From contig JAOPYO010000195.1 of the NCBI GenBank assembly GCA_025964575.1, forward strand, positions 1 to 64,000: a DNA stretch of 64,000 bases. Direction: 5' to 3'. Under the pieces are notes generated by a model, which ran no database searches, was not told the DNA's origin, and was given only the letters and a program-made list of their open reading frames with translations. The position numbers and the translations under genes were made by a program. Numbering within the stretch: the stretch's first letter is position 1; the number at the start of each line of letters is the position of its first letter. The DNA is from Actinomycetes bacterium. GTDB lineage: Bacteria; Actinomycetota; Actinomycetes; Streptosporangiales; Streptosporangiaceae. Of the stretch, positions 34,347 through 42,223 are shown piece by piece.

Positions 34347-36326
34347 ATGACGAAGGCCAGAAGGGCCGGCGCCACGCTGGCCTGTGGGATGCTCATCAGC
34401 ACCCTGGGAGCCTGCGGCTTCGCTGAGCCTTCGCCGTTCCCGACCGTCAAGGACTTCCTGATCGCGTGGCAGGTCCAGAACTACACGGCGGCGGCCGGCC
34501 ACACCACCGGCGACCACGCCGCCGTGGCCGCCGCGCTGCGGGACGTGCCTCAGCAGCTCGACGCGGCCTCGGTCAAGCTGTCGATCAACAAGTCGAAGAT
34601 CGTCCCGAGTGGCGACGGCTATGACGCCCAGTTCCAGGTCAAGATCGACTTGGGTGAGAACGGGGATCCCTGGACCTACCCGAGTCAGATGCATCTGCGC
34701 CGGGTCGGTACCGGCTGGAAGATCGTCTGGAATCCCTCGATCATCCACCCACTGCTGGGAGAGGGTCAGCGGCTGGCCGTGGTCACCGACACGCCGAATC
34801 GAGCGCAGGTCCAGGATTCCCAAGGCAAGCCACTGATGCATTCGGTCCTGACCGACGTCGTGGGCGTCGTCCCCCGTTCGCTGCGCGATTCCAAGGCCAC
34901 TCTCAGCGCACTGGCCGCGATCACCAAGCTGGACCAGGAGCGGCTGATCGGACGGGTCAACTCGGCACCATCGCAGGAGTTCCTCCAGCTGGCGATGCTG
35001 GAGGACACTCCGGAGAACAGGGCCGTCATCGCCAAGATCGGGCAGATCCCGGGCGTGATCGTGCAGCCGCCCAAGAAGTTGCAGATCGCGCCGAAGATGG
35101 CCACCGAGTACGTCGGCACCCTCGGCCCGGCGACCGCGGTGAAGCTGCAGCAGGTCGGTGCGCCCTACCAGCCGGGTGACACGATCGGCGACTCCGGGCT
35201 GCAGCTGCTCTACCAGCGCCAGCTCGCCAGCACCCCGACGGTGAAGGTCGTTGCGGAGAACCCACAGGACCCGGCGGGCAAAGAGCCCACTGTGCTTGCT
35301 ACCTGGCCGTCCAAGGAGATCCCTCAGCCGGTCCGTACGACCCTGGTGCAGAACATCCAGCTCAAAGCAGAGAGGGCGCTCAAGGGCCTGGGAATGCGGG
35401 CCTCAATGGCCGTGGTCCGCCCCTCCACAGGTGACGTGGTGGCCGTGGCCAACAATGGGACCAACGGCCGGAACCTCGCACTCGAGGGCGAGTATCCGCC
35501 CGGCATGACCTTCGGCCTCGTGTCGGCCGAGGCGCTGTACCAGCGCGGCGAACAGTTGGGCAAGCTGCCCTGTCCCGCCACGGCCACCGTCGGCGGCCAG
35601 GTGATCAACAACCCTTCGCCGCAGTCCGGCACCTTGCCGTTCGAAGGGAACTTCGCCAAGTCCTGCACGACGATGCTGGCGCAGCTCAGCAGCTCGCTCG
35701 ATGGCGCCACTCTGGTCCGCGAGGCGAGCAAGTTCGGCCTGGGCAGCCTCGACTGGGGACTGACGGTCCCCGTCTTCACCGGTTCGGTGCCGGCCCCCGC
35801 CAACGCCGGCGAGAAGGCCCTCGCCATGATCGGCCAGGGCAAGGTGCTCACGAGCCCTCTCTCCATGGCTCTGGTGGCGGGGGCGGTCGAGGCCGGGACC
35901 TGGCGGCCACCGCAGCTGTTGAGCAGCTCATCCGTTCAGTCGCCGTTGCAGACGCAAACGCCTCCGGCGCAGCCGTACCCGCTGGCGCCCCGGGTCGTCA
36001 GTAGCCTCCAGAACCTCATGCGCCGGTCGGTCGTATCCGGCGCTGCCAAGAAGGCCCAACCGCCCAAGCAGGCAAAGGTGTACGGCGTGGCCGCCACGGT
36101 TGACTATGACAAGGGCAAGAACGTCTCCTGGTTCGTGGGCTACCAAGGGGACTTGGCTTTCGCCATCGCGGTGGAGGGCAGGGTCGACGCCGCCACGCTG
36201 GCTGCGAAGTTCCTCGGCCCGTACAAGGTGCCCCAGGCGGCGTCAGCTTCAAAGCCGGGAGTGGGGAAGACCGGTACGGGAGGCACCCGGCCGGCCGGTA
36301 AGACCAGCCCGGTTACGCACCACTGA
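34347..36326 (+). CDS. Penicillin-binding-protein homologue with inactivated transpeptidase domain (lipoprotein)
   Basis: 659 residues. Lipoprotein signal MTKARRAGATLACGMLISTL with Cys in LGACGF. An NTF2/MecA-N-like domain (about 30-140), a PBP dimerisation-like region (about 150-310) and a class B transpeptidase-like domain (about 335-620) follow. Active-site motifs are lost: canonical PPGSTFK reads PPGMTFG (Met387, Gly390), SxN reads SCT (Ser439, Thr441), and KTG reads VYG (578-580). Flanking family sequence is well kept (CPATATVGGQ, WFVGYQGDLAFAIAVEG), so this is replacement, not decay. ATG 34347 has AAAGGA at good spacing and gives a normal signal peptide. Probably a non-catalytic scaffold or beta-lactam-blind decoy in wall synthesis. 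Confidence 0.88.
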   Translation: MTKARRAGATLACGMLISTLGACGFAEPSPFPTVKDFLIAWQVQNYTAAAGHTTGDHAAVAAALRDVPQQLDAASVKLSINKSKIVPSGDGYDAQFQVKIDLGENGDPWTYPSQMHLRRVGTGWKIVWNPSIIHPLLGEGQRLAVVTDTPNRAQVQDSQGKPLMHSVLTDVVGVVPRSLRDSKATLSALAAITKLDQERLIGRVNSAPSQEFLQLAMLEDTPENRAVIAKIGQIPGVIVQPPKKLQIAPKMATEYVGTLGPATAVKLQQVGAPYQPGDTIGDSGLQLLYQRQLASTPTVKVVAENPQDPAGKEPTVLATWPSKEIPQPVRTTLVQNIQLKAERALKGLGMRASMAVVRPSTGDVVAVANNGTNGRNLALEGEYPPGMTFGLVSAEALYQRGEQLGKLPCPATATVGGQVINNPSPQSGTLPFEGNFAKSCTTMLAQLSSSLDGATLVREASKFGLGSLDWGLTVPVFTGSVPAPANAGEKALAMIGQGKVLTSPLSMALVAGAVEAGTWRPPQLLSSSSVQSPLQTQTPPAQPYPLAPRVVSSLQNLMRRSVVSGAAKKAQPPKQAKVYGVAATVDYDKGKNVSWFVGYQGDLAFAIAVEGRVDAATLAAKFLGPYKVPQAASASKPGVGKTGTGGTRPAGKTSPVTHH

Positions 36327-36425
36327 AGCCACTGCGTTACAGGATTTCCGCCTTCCGTTATCGCTTTGTTATTTCTTTACCCTGAGATCGCAACCTTCAC
36401 AGGGGGCCCGTACGTCTTTGTGAGT

Positions 36426-36501
36426 GACTGAGATCCCGCCTGGGGGGTTGCGGACTCAGTCGCCGTGATGAGACCAGAGCCTCGTCTCGGGGGGAGGCTC
36501 T
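36426..36501 (+). terminator. Two successive hairpins after the PBP homologue
   Basis: GACTGAG (36426-36432) with CTCAGTC (36455-36461), then AGAGCCTC (36476-36483) with GAGGCTCT (36494-36501) around a 10-base G-rich loop. They lie between the PBP gene and ssrA and likely isolate the two transcripts. Confidence 0.5.
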
Positions 36502-36613
36502 GTCGTCCGGACCGGCCCGACCCTGCCGGTCAGCCCCGGTGGGTGCGACACGTTACGCATCCATCGGGGCCACATCATTTTCTGGCACCCGATCACGCCC
36601 GGGGGGAATCTCG

Positions 36614-36643
36614 TTGGCGTATCGGGTGTTGACCATGTACGGT
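36614..36643 (+). promoter_or_regulatory. Candidate ssrA promoter
   Basis: TTGGCG (36614-36619), 18 bases, TACGGT (36638-36643). The start would be about 35 bases before the mature tmRNA 5' end, consistent with RNase P trimming. Confidence 0.35.
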
Positions 36644-36683
36644 CTGTTCTGGACACCTCGGTGTCCGGTTGACAACTCAACAT

Positions 36684-37052
36684 GGGGGTGACTGGCTTCG
36701 ACTGCGGTAGTCGAGTCAGGTGAAGCGGGTCGAGGGTTGTGGTCGTGACCTCGTTAATCCTGTGACCACAAACCAATAAGTGCCAACACTAAGCGCACTG
36801 AGTTCGCCCTCGCCGCCTGAGGCGAGTAGCGACTCTGTCAGCCCGGTAGCGTCTCCGAACCGGGATCTGGCATCGTAAGGAGACTCCACCTGATGGCCCG
36901 GACGCGGGGTCGGTAGGAAAAACAAACAGCGGCTGAGCCGTTCGGCAACTTGCCTGCGTGAGAGCCGGGGCCGAGAAAACAACTAGCAGGCTGCGCCCGG
37001 AGAAGACCTGAATCATTGCCGTAGGACCAGGGTTCGATTCCCTGCACCTCCA
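36684..37052 (+). ncRNA. ssrA: Transfer-messenger RNA (tmRNA)
   Basis: Rescues ribosomes stalled on broken mRNA together with SmpB. The 5' end GGGGGTGACTGGCTTCGAC pairs over 7 bp with CACCTCC near the 3' end (37045-37051), followed by discriminator A; the T-arm is GGGTTCGATTCCC. CCA is not encoded. An AAGTGCC resume context precedes the tag. About 369 bases, of normal length. Pseudoknot regions with CG-rich stems lie between the tag and the tRNA-like end. Confidence 0.95.
36782..36820 (+). other. tmRNA tag-peptide reading frame
   Basis: Resume codon GCC at 36782-36784. The frame encodes ANTKRTEFALAA and ends TGA at 36818-36820. The ALAA end is the usual degron for ClpP-type proteases. The tag is very close to the Thermobifida tag as I remember it (ANSKRTEFALAA). 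Confidence 0.93.
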
Positions 37053-37143
37053 CTCGTGACTGGGATCGCCTGCTCGCAAGCTGTGCTTGCTCGCCGGCGG
37101 TCCTTCGTCATGTCTGCCCGGGGGCGACCCCCGGACCCCCCGG

Positions 37144-37162
37144 GCGGGGGCTCTGCCCCCGC
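37144..37162 (+). terminator. Hairpin downstream of ssrA
   Basis: GCGGGGGC (37144-37151), loop TCT, GCCCCCGC (37155-37162), in a run of further C/G-rich inverted repeats. Confidence 0.6.
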
Positions 37163-37408
37163 ACCCCCGCGTGGGTGCAGGGGTTCGGGTAACTAACGAG
37201 GGACGACCCGTATGCGCCGGGTGCACTGGGCCCCGCACCCCCGCGTATGGGCTCCTCGGTCATCTGGTCATCTGGTCATCTGGTCGGGTGAGTCAGGCTT
37301 GCGCCGCCCTGCCCGGCGTGCGTTACCGGGCAAGATTCTCGAGGTCACTCTAGGAAGCAGATTGGCCACTAATAAGGTCCAATCTGGGTCAAAGTCATTG
37401 GGCCAATG

Positions 37409-37414
37409 TAGGCT
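37409..37414 (+). promoter_or_regulatory. -10 box for leaderless EI24-like transcript
   Basis: TAGGCT, exactly seven bases before the GTG at 37422; no Shine-Dalgarno sequence between. Confidence 0.5.
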
Positions 37415-37421
37415 TGGCGCG

Positions 37422-38252
37422 GTGAACGGGCCTTACGCACAGCCGTCCCTGCCGCCGCGCCAGGGCGGGTTCCGCGACTTCTTCACGGGGATCGGTTACC
37501 TCGTCCGCGGGCTGGGCTGGGTGGCCCGCCATCCCAGGCAATGGCTGTTCGGCCTCATCCCAGCGCTGATCGTTCTGGCGTTCTATGTCGCCGGGCTGGT
37601 GAGCCTCGGGGTCTACGCCGAGGATGTGGCCCGATGGGTCACGCCGTTCGCCGACCACTGGTCGCACGATCTGCGGCAGGCCGTCCGGGTGATCACGGCG
37701 TTGGCCATCTTCGGCTCGGCCGCGTTCCTCGCCATGGTCATGTTCACGGCGATCACTTTGGTGGTCGGTGAACCCTTCTACGAGTCCCTCTCGGAGCGGG
37801 CGGAGAACGACCACGGCGGCGCTCCGCAGGGACCGGACGTCTCGTTGTTCAAGCAGCTGCTCCGTGGGATCGGCGACGGGCTGATCCTGGGCTTTTTTGC
37901 CGGGCTCTTCACCGTGCTGTTCTTCGCGCTGGGCTTCATCCCGGTCGTCGGCCAGACGGTGGTGCCGGTCCTGGCCGCCTGTGTGACGGGCTATTTCCTT
38001 ACCAGTGAGCTCACCGCGCTGGCTCTGGAGCGGCGGGGCCTGCGACGGCGGGAACGTTTTTTGTTGCTGAAGCGGCACCGGCCGCTCGCCGTGGGGTTCG
38101 GCGCCGCCACCGTGGTGCTGTTCCTCATCCCGCTCGGCGCCGTACTGGCCATGCCGGGGGCAGTGGTCGGCGGCACCCTGCTGGCGAGGGAGAGACTCGC
38201 CCCATCTGCACCGATACCTCCGGGCGGACCGTCGGAGCGCGCCCGTCGCTAG
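37422..38252 (+). CDS. EI24/CysZ-family membrane protein
   Basis: 276-residue polytopic membrane protein. About six hydrophobic segments, including LFGLIPALIVLAFYVAGLVS, ITALAIFGSAAFLAMVMFTA, LILGFFAGLFTVLFFALGFI and a final VLFLIPLGAVLAMPGAVVGG, with the family-typical GEPFYESLSERAE after the second. CysZ-type members carry sulfate or affect sulfate uptake; many actinobacterial ones are uncharacterised. GTG 37422 is preferred because TAGGCT lies seven bases upstream and family proteins start near PRQGGFRDFFTGI; a longer frame would reach back to 37212 without family support. Confidence 0.88.
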   Translation: MNGPYAQPSLPPRQGGFRDFFTGIGYLVRGLGWVARHPRQWLFGLIPALIVLAFYVAGLVSLGVYAEDVARWVTPFADHWSHDLRQAVRVITALAIFGSAAFLAMVMFTAITLVVGEPFYESLSERAENDHGGAPQGPDVSLFKQLLRGIGDGLILGFFAGLFTVLFFALGFIPVVGQTVVPVLAACVTGYFLTSELTALALERRGLRRRERFLLLKRHRPLAVGFGAATVVLFLIPLGAVLAMPGAVVGGTLLARERLAPSAPIPPGGPSERARR

Positions 38253-38383
38253 CCGCTGGACCGTGGGCTCTCCAAATCCGCCCGTGACGGGGCGTAACGG
38301 GGCGGCATCCGCGAACGATCAGTCGATAACAAGATGTGTCCAGAGTGTGATTGCCTCTCCTGCGGCAAATATTGATCTTCGCG

Positions 38384-38389
38384 TAGCCT
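38384..38389 (+). promoter_or_regulatory. -10 box for leaderless transcript
   Basis: TAGCCT, exactly seven bases before ATG 38397; no Shine-Dalgarno sequence between. Confidence 0.5.
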
Positions 38390-38396
38390 GTGCCGC

Positions 38397-39893
38397 ATGT
38401 CCGATCAGGGGGAGCGCTGGAACGCGCCCGGTGGCGAAGTGAATGACTACGCACCGACCGACCGTTCAATGGGTCCGATGCCACGGCCCGGTGAGGCGAA
38501 TCCATTCGCCGCACCGGCCCCGGAGGGCGGGCCGGCCGGGCCACAGCCACCAGGGTCCGGTGTCACGATGGCCTCGCCGCAAGAGTCGGCCGTGGGTCGT
38601 TTGACCTTCTCGGCCGAGCTGATCGAGGTCCCCGATGGCCGTACCGACTTCTCGCCGGTAGAGTTCCCCACTCCCGGATTCCCGCCACCGCCACCGCTGG
38701 AGCCGGCCGCCGCGGAGTCCGCCACCTCAGGGCTCCCAGCGCCGGAATTCCACGCCTCCGACTTCCGGGAGCACAGATACGCCGAGACGGAATTCCACCC
38801 GCAGGGGTTCCCCGATCAGGGCTTTTCCGAGCAGGAGTTCCCAGCCGTCGGCGCTCCCCGAAGGCGTACATCTGAAATGTCAGGATTTGAAGCGCAGGCC
38901 GAGACCCCCGGTGGCCGGTTCGGCACATCCGCAGAGCAGCCGGCCTGGGATTCCCAGTCCTTCGACGGTGTCGAATCGGGCGCGGGCGACAGCAACTACG
39001 CCGGGGTCGACATGTCCGGGCCCGGTACGCCGCCCAAGCCCGGCATGCCGAGCTCCGGGAACTGGCGGATGCCGGAGTGGATGGCTGAGGAGGGCAAGGA
39101 CGGCGGAGCCACCCCGGATGGGCTCGACGGTGACGAGGGTGGCGGCCGGTCCCGTGTGGCGCTGTTCGCGGGCGTCAGCCTGCTGGTGATCGCACTGGTC
39201 GCCGCGGCGGTCGTGTTCCTCCTCAAGTCCAGTGACAACACCAAGAACGCACCGCCATCGACGCCGGCGACGGGTGCTCAGGCGAAGAAGACGGCGGCCA
39301 AGCGGTCGGCAGCCGGTGTCGCGCTGCCTCCGGAGAAGCAGCTGCAGAAGTTCACCGGCACCCACTCCCCGGTGGCCGGCCGCATCAACGACACGTTCAG
39401 CGGGCTCTCGTACCCTCGCTTCGGCCCGCCGTGGCAGGTCCCCACCCGCAAGAGCGGGCTGGCACTGCTCGGCTGGTCCGGCCAGCAGATCGTGGTGACC
39501 GAGAAGAACCCCAAGCAGCTCTGGTACGGCCAGCTGATGACCGGCGTGCTCGGCCCGGCTGAGCAGGACATCTACGGGGGTTCCGGCACCGAGCGTGAGG
39601 CGGCCGTCGCCTACGCCAAGTCGACCGAGGCCCGCCTGTACGGATTCGCCCATAAGACGCGGCCGCTGGCCTCCCAGCCGCTCCAGTTGAACGGCCACAA
39701 GGGCTGGCTGGTCAGCTCGTTTCTGACCTTCCACCGGACGGGCGTCAAGGCCACCGGCGACATCGTGACCGTGGCGGTGATCGATACGGGCCGAAAGAGC
39801 CCGGCGGTGCTGCTCATGGCGGTGCCCAACACCCACAAGAAGCTATGGCCGGACATCAATTTCCTGGTCAGCTCGCTGAAGGTGCTGCCCTAG
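38397..39893 (+). CDS. Single-pass membrane protein, Pro/Glu-rich cytoplasmic half, unknown function
   Basis: 498 residues. About 255 cytoplasmic residues are disordered and rich in Pro, Glu, Phe and Gly, with a run of short Phe-containing repeats (EFHASDF, EFHPQGF, DQGFSEQEF). One transmembrane helix (about 260-282, VALFAGVSLLVIALVAAAVV) leads to a Lys/Ala linker and an extracellular domain of about 180 residues (PRFGPPWQVPTR, WYGQLMTGVLGPAEQDIYGG, LNGHKGWLVSSFLTF). I do not recognise the domain family; it resembles exported domains common in Streptosporangiales. No catalytic motif is visible. A smaller protein of similar layout follows. Confidence 0.8.
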   Translation: MSDQGERWNAPGGEVNDYAPTDRSMGPMPRPGEANPFAAPAPEGGPAGPQPPGSGVTMASPQESAVGRLTFSAELIEVPDGRTDFSPVEFPTPGFPPPPPLEPAAAESATSGLPAPEFHASDFREHRYAETEFHPQGFPDQGFSEQEFPAVGAPRRRTSEMSGFEAQAETPGGRFGTSAEQPAWDSQSFDGVESGAGDSNYAGVDMSGPGTPPKPGMPSSGNWRMPEWMAEEGKDGGATPDGLDGDEGGGRSRVALFAGVSLLVIALVAAAVVFLLKSSDNTKNAPPSTPATGAQAKKTAAKRSAAGVALPPEKQLQKFTGTHSPVAGRINDTFSGLSYPRFGPPWQVPTRKSGLALLGWSGQQIVVTEKNPKQLWYGQLMTGVLGPAEQDIYGGSGTEREAAVAYAKSTEARLYGFAHKTRPLASQPLQLNGHKGWLVSSFLTFHRTGVKATGDIVTVAVIDTGRKSPAVLLMAVPNTHKKLWPDINFLVSSLKVLP

Positions 39894-39899
39894 GGCAAG

Positions 39900-39950
39900 C
39901 CCCGGCGGGCTGCCGAGGTCGATTTTGTGTCATGCGAGTTACCGCCGGGG
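39900..39950. terminator. Inverted repeat between two membrane-protein genes
   Basis: CCCCGGCGG (39900-39908) and CCGCCGGGG (39942-39950), with a 33-base loop, seven bases after the stop at 39893. Confidence 0.5.
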
Positions 39951-39975
39951 TCTAGGCCGAGGGTGAGGTTTCGCA

Positions 39976-39981
39976 TACCCT
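39976..39981 (+). promoter_or_regulatory. -10 box for leaderless transcript
   Basis: TACCCT, exactly seven bases before GTG 39989; no Shine-Dalgarno sequence between. Confidence 0.5.
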
Positions 39982-39988
39982 GCCGGAC

Positions 39989-40723
39989 GTGTCAGAGAAC
40001 GAGGGGCCGGTCCCTGTCACCAGTGCCTGGCTGAATGCCGCCTACATTCCTCCGGACGATGTGACCACGGGGCCGATCCCGACGATCACCGACGACATGA
40101 CCGCCGACGACGTGGCGCGGCTCTCTCAGGTGCAGGCCCTCATGTCCTCTTCGGCACCCTCCGCGACGGACCCGACCGTCGCCGAGGACCCCGGCGCAGG
40201 ACAGGCATCTGCTCTGGAAAAGCAGGCAGTGCCGGACGACGGTACGGCGGAGACCGTCTCTGCGGCTCCTGTCGAGGTGGCCGCGTCGCGCGAGCCGGCA
40301 GAAGAGGAGACCGTCACCGGCGGCGGCGCGGACGTGGGAAGCGGCGAGAGCGTCGACGACTCCGAAGCCGTGACGACGATGTTCGCCGTGGTGACCGAGG
40401 AGGTGGCGGAGGATGCCGAGACGACGTCGTTCGCGGCCGTGGATCCGTGGATGGAGCCGAGCATCGCCCAGAATCGGGTGGTGCTGTCCAGCGAGGAAGA
40501 CACCGGGGCCGGGGCACCGCCCCTCCGCCGTCAGCGATCCCGAGCCGTCCTGATCGCGATGGCCGGAGCCCTGGTCGTCGTGATCCTGGGCGTTATGGCC
40601 GCGGTGGCCTTCGGCGGACAGCGTGACCAGGATCCGAATCCGGCGCCGGTTCCGTCCGTTCCGGCCTCGGCACCTCCCACACTGAGCAGCACGGCCGGCC
40701 CGGACAAGGCGTTCCCGCACTGA
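39989..40723 (+). CDS. Acidic single-pass membrane protein, unknown function
   Basis: 244 residues. The first about 180 are strongly acidic and low in complexity (many Glu, Asp, Thr, Val, Ala), with the opening VPVTSAWLNAAYIPPDDVTT shared by analogous actinobacterial proteins as I recall. One transmembrane helix (about 187-207, AVLIAMAGALVVVILGVMAA) precedes a short Pro/Ser-rich outer tail of about 37 residues. No enzyme motif. The layout parallels the preceding gene, so they may act together at the membrane; this is inference only. Confidence 0.75.
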   Translation: MSENEGPVPVTSAWLNAAYIPPDDVTTGPIPTITDDMTADDVARLSQVQALMSSSAPSATDPTVAEDPGAGQASALEKQAVPDDGTAETVSAAPVEVAASREPAEEETVTGGGADVGSGESVDDSEAVTTMFAVVTEEVAEDAETTSFAAVDPWMEPSIAQNRVVLSSEEDTGAGAPPLRRQRSRAVLIAMAGALVVVILGVMAAVAFGGQRDQDPNPAPVPSVPASAPPTLSSTAGPDKAFPH

Positions 40724-40756
40724 TCCGGAGGGAGGAGCCCGGTGCGCGGGCGGATC
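40722..40756 (+). terminator. Hairpin at end of acidic membrane-protein gene
   Basis: GATCCG (40722-40727) pairs with CGGATC (40751-40756); inside, GCCCG (40737-40741) pairs with CGGGC (40747-40751). It overlaps the stop codon. Confidence 0.5.
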
Positions 40757-40960
40757 ACCGAACAAGGCGGAGAAGGCCGTGCGCCCGGACATCCGCGCCA
40801 TCGTGAAGTCCCTCCGCGTCGCTCGTTGACCGAGGGCGAGCACATCGCGCGGCCGAGCGGCCGTGGTGCGCCCCGTCAGGGCATTCACGTCCTAGCCGTT
40901 CGCCCTCAGCATCGGGTCTGACAGGGCAAACTAGGGCGGAATCTCGACCCTGGAGTAGCG

Positions 40961-42223
40961 ATGCTGGTCACCCAACTTTCGAAGCCGGCCGCACGGTCTG
41001 CCGATGGCGGGCATCAGGACGCGCTCGACGGGCTCCGGGCGATCGCCATCCTGCTAGTGATCTTCCTCCATGTGGGGGATGAGACGGCTCAGACCAGTAG
41101 CAACGCGTTGCCCTGGCGGATCATCGAAAGCGGCGGCGTCGGGGTGTCGGTCTTCTTCGCGCTGTCCGGGCTGCTGCTCTATCGGCCCTGGGCCCGGGCG
41201 GTGCTGGGTGGGGGCGGGAACAGGGGTGGCCTTCCCGGCCCCGACACCCGGGTGTATCTGTGGCGGCGGGTGCTGCGGATCGTGCCGGCCTACTGGGTGA
41301 TGCTCATCGTCGGCCTGTTCGTCTTCAACCCCGGCCACGTGGGCTCCGTACGCACCTGGTTCGAGATGCTCACCTTGACCCAGAACTACGATCCCGCACC
41401 GTGGTGGAAAGGGGTCGGCCCGGACGGTCTCGGCCCCATGTGGAGCCTGTCAGCGGAGGCGTCCTTCTATCTGGTGCTGCCGTTGATCGCGGCCGGGTTG
41501 CGCCGGTTCGCCCTACGGGCCGGAGAGGATCTGGACGGACGGGCCAAACGGTTGCTCTACGGCCTCGGGACGATTGCCTTGGTGACCTTTGCCTGCACGG
41601 TGGCGATGCGGCTCTGGGCCGACTACGACACGATGTTCTACTACGAGCATCTGCTGCCGCGGTGGATGATCGATTTTCTCGCGGGGATGGCATTGACGGT
41701 GCTGGCCGAGTGGGCGCGGCGCAGACCCAGAGGCCCGGCCGCCCGGTGGGTCACAACGGTCGGCGGGATGCTGGGCTCCTGCTGGCTGGCGGCGTTCTGC
41801 GCGCTGGTCGTGGTCTCCACGCCGGTCGGCCTCTCCCCTGCCGCGGTCCTTCCGGACCTGCCTGTACCACAGAACGCGGCGCAGTACCTCGTCTCCGCGA
41901 TCCTGTACCTGGTGATCGCGGTGGCCCTGGTGGCACCGGTGGCGTTGTCGCCCTCCCATCCCCTGACCCTGGCGGTCCTGGGTAACCGGGTCGTCCGGTG
42001 GCTCGGTCTCATCTCGTACGGGCTGTTCCTATGGCACCAGCTCGTCATCTTCGGCTGGTACAAGGTCACCGGCAGGCCGATCTGGAACCACGACTTCTGG
42101 CTGGTGCTGCCGGTCGTCCTCGTCGTCGGCATCGCCATCTCCACCGTGAGCTTCTACGTGATCGAGAAGCCCGCGTTGCGGCTGCGGGGACTGGTGAAAG
42201 GCGCTAGCGCCAGACGAGCTTGA
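40961..42223 (+). CDS. Acyltransferase-3 family membrane protein (OafA-like)
   Basis: Predicted O-acyltransferase for an envelope glycan or lipid, 420 residues with about ten transmembrane helices. Family motifs are LDGLRAIAILLVIFLHVGDE (with the catalytic His), the arginine motif YLWRRVLRIVPAYWVML, MWSLSAEASFYLVLP and SYGLFLWHQLVIF near the end, and FYVIEKPALRLR at the C-terminus. GGAG lies five bases before the ATG. Its 3' end overlaps the convergent AftD-like gene by 20 bases. Closeness to glycosyltransferases suggests it modifies their product. Confidence 0.92.
   Translation: MLVTQLSKPAARSADGGHQDALDGLRAIAILLVIFLHVGDETAQTSSNALPWRIIESGGVGVSVFFALSGLLLYRPWARAVLGGGGNRGGLPGPDTRVYLWRRVLRIVPAYWVMLIVGLFVFNPGHVGSVRTWFEMLTLTQNYDPAPWWKGVGPDGLGPMWSLSAEASFYLVLPLIAAGLRRFALRAGEDLDGRAKRLLYGLGTIALVTFACTVAMRLWADYDTMFYYEHLLPRWMIDFLAGMALTVLAEWARRRPRGPAARWVTTVGGMLGSCWLAAFCALVVVSTPVGLSPAAVLPDLPVPQNAAQYLVSAILYLVIAVALVAPVALSPSHPLTLAVLGNRVVRWLGLISYGLFLWHQLVIFGWYKVTGRPIWNHDFWLVLPVVLVVGIAISTVSFYVIEKPALRLRGLVKGASARRA

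Larger units (their letters stand above)
36327..36683. other. 357-bp region between PBP homologue and ssrA
   Basis: Contains hairpins at 36426-36461 (GACTGAG/CTCAGTC) and 36476-36501 (AGAGCCTC/GAGGCTCT), and the presumed ssrA promoter. No gene supported. Confidence 0.6.
37053..37421. other. 369-bp region between ssrA and EI24-like gene
   Basis: Very G/C-rich start with a terminator-like hairpin (37144-37162), a threefold GGTCATCTG-type repeat near 37258-37283, and a leaderless-type -10 box at its end. No gene supported. Confidence 0.6.

Noticed and set aside
40531..40888. Minus-strand gene opposite the acidic membrane-protein gene
   Set aside because: Overlaps the real gene and consists of Arg/Ala/Gly-rich low complexity with no recognisable domain.
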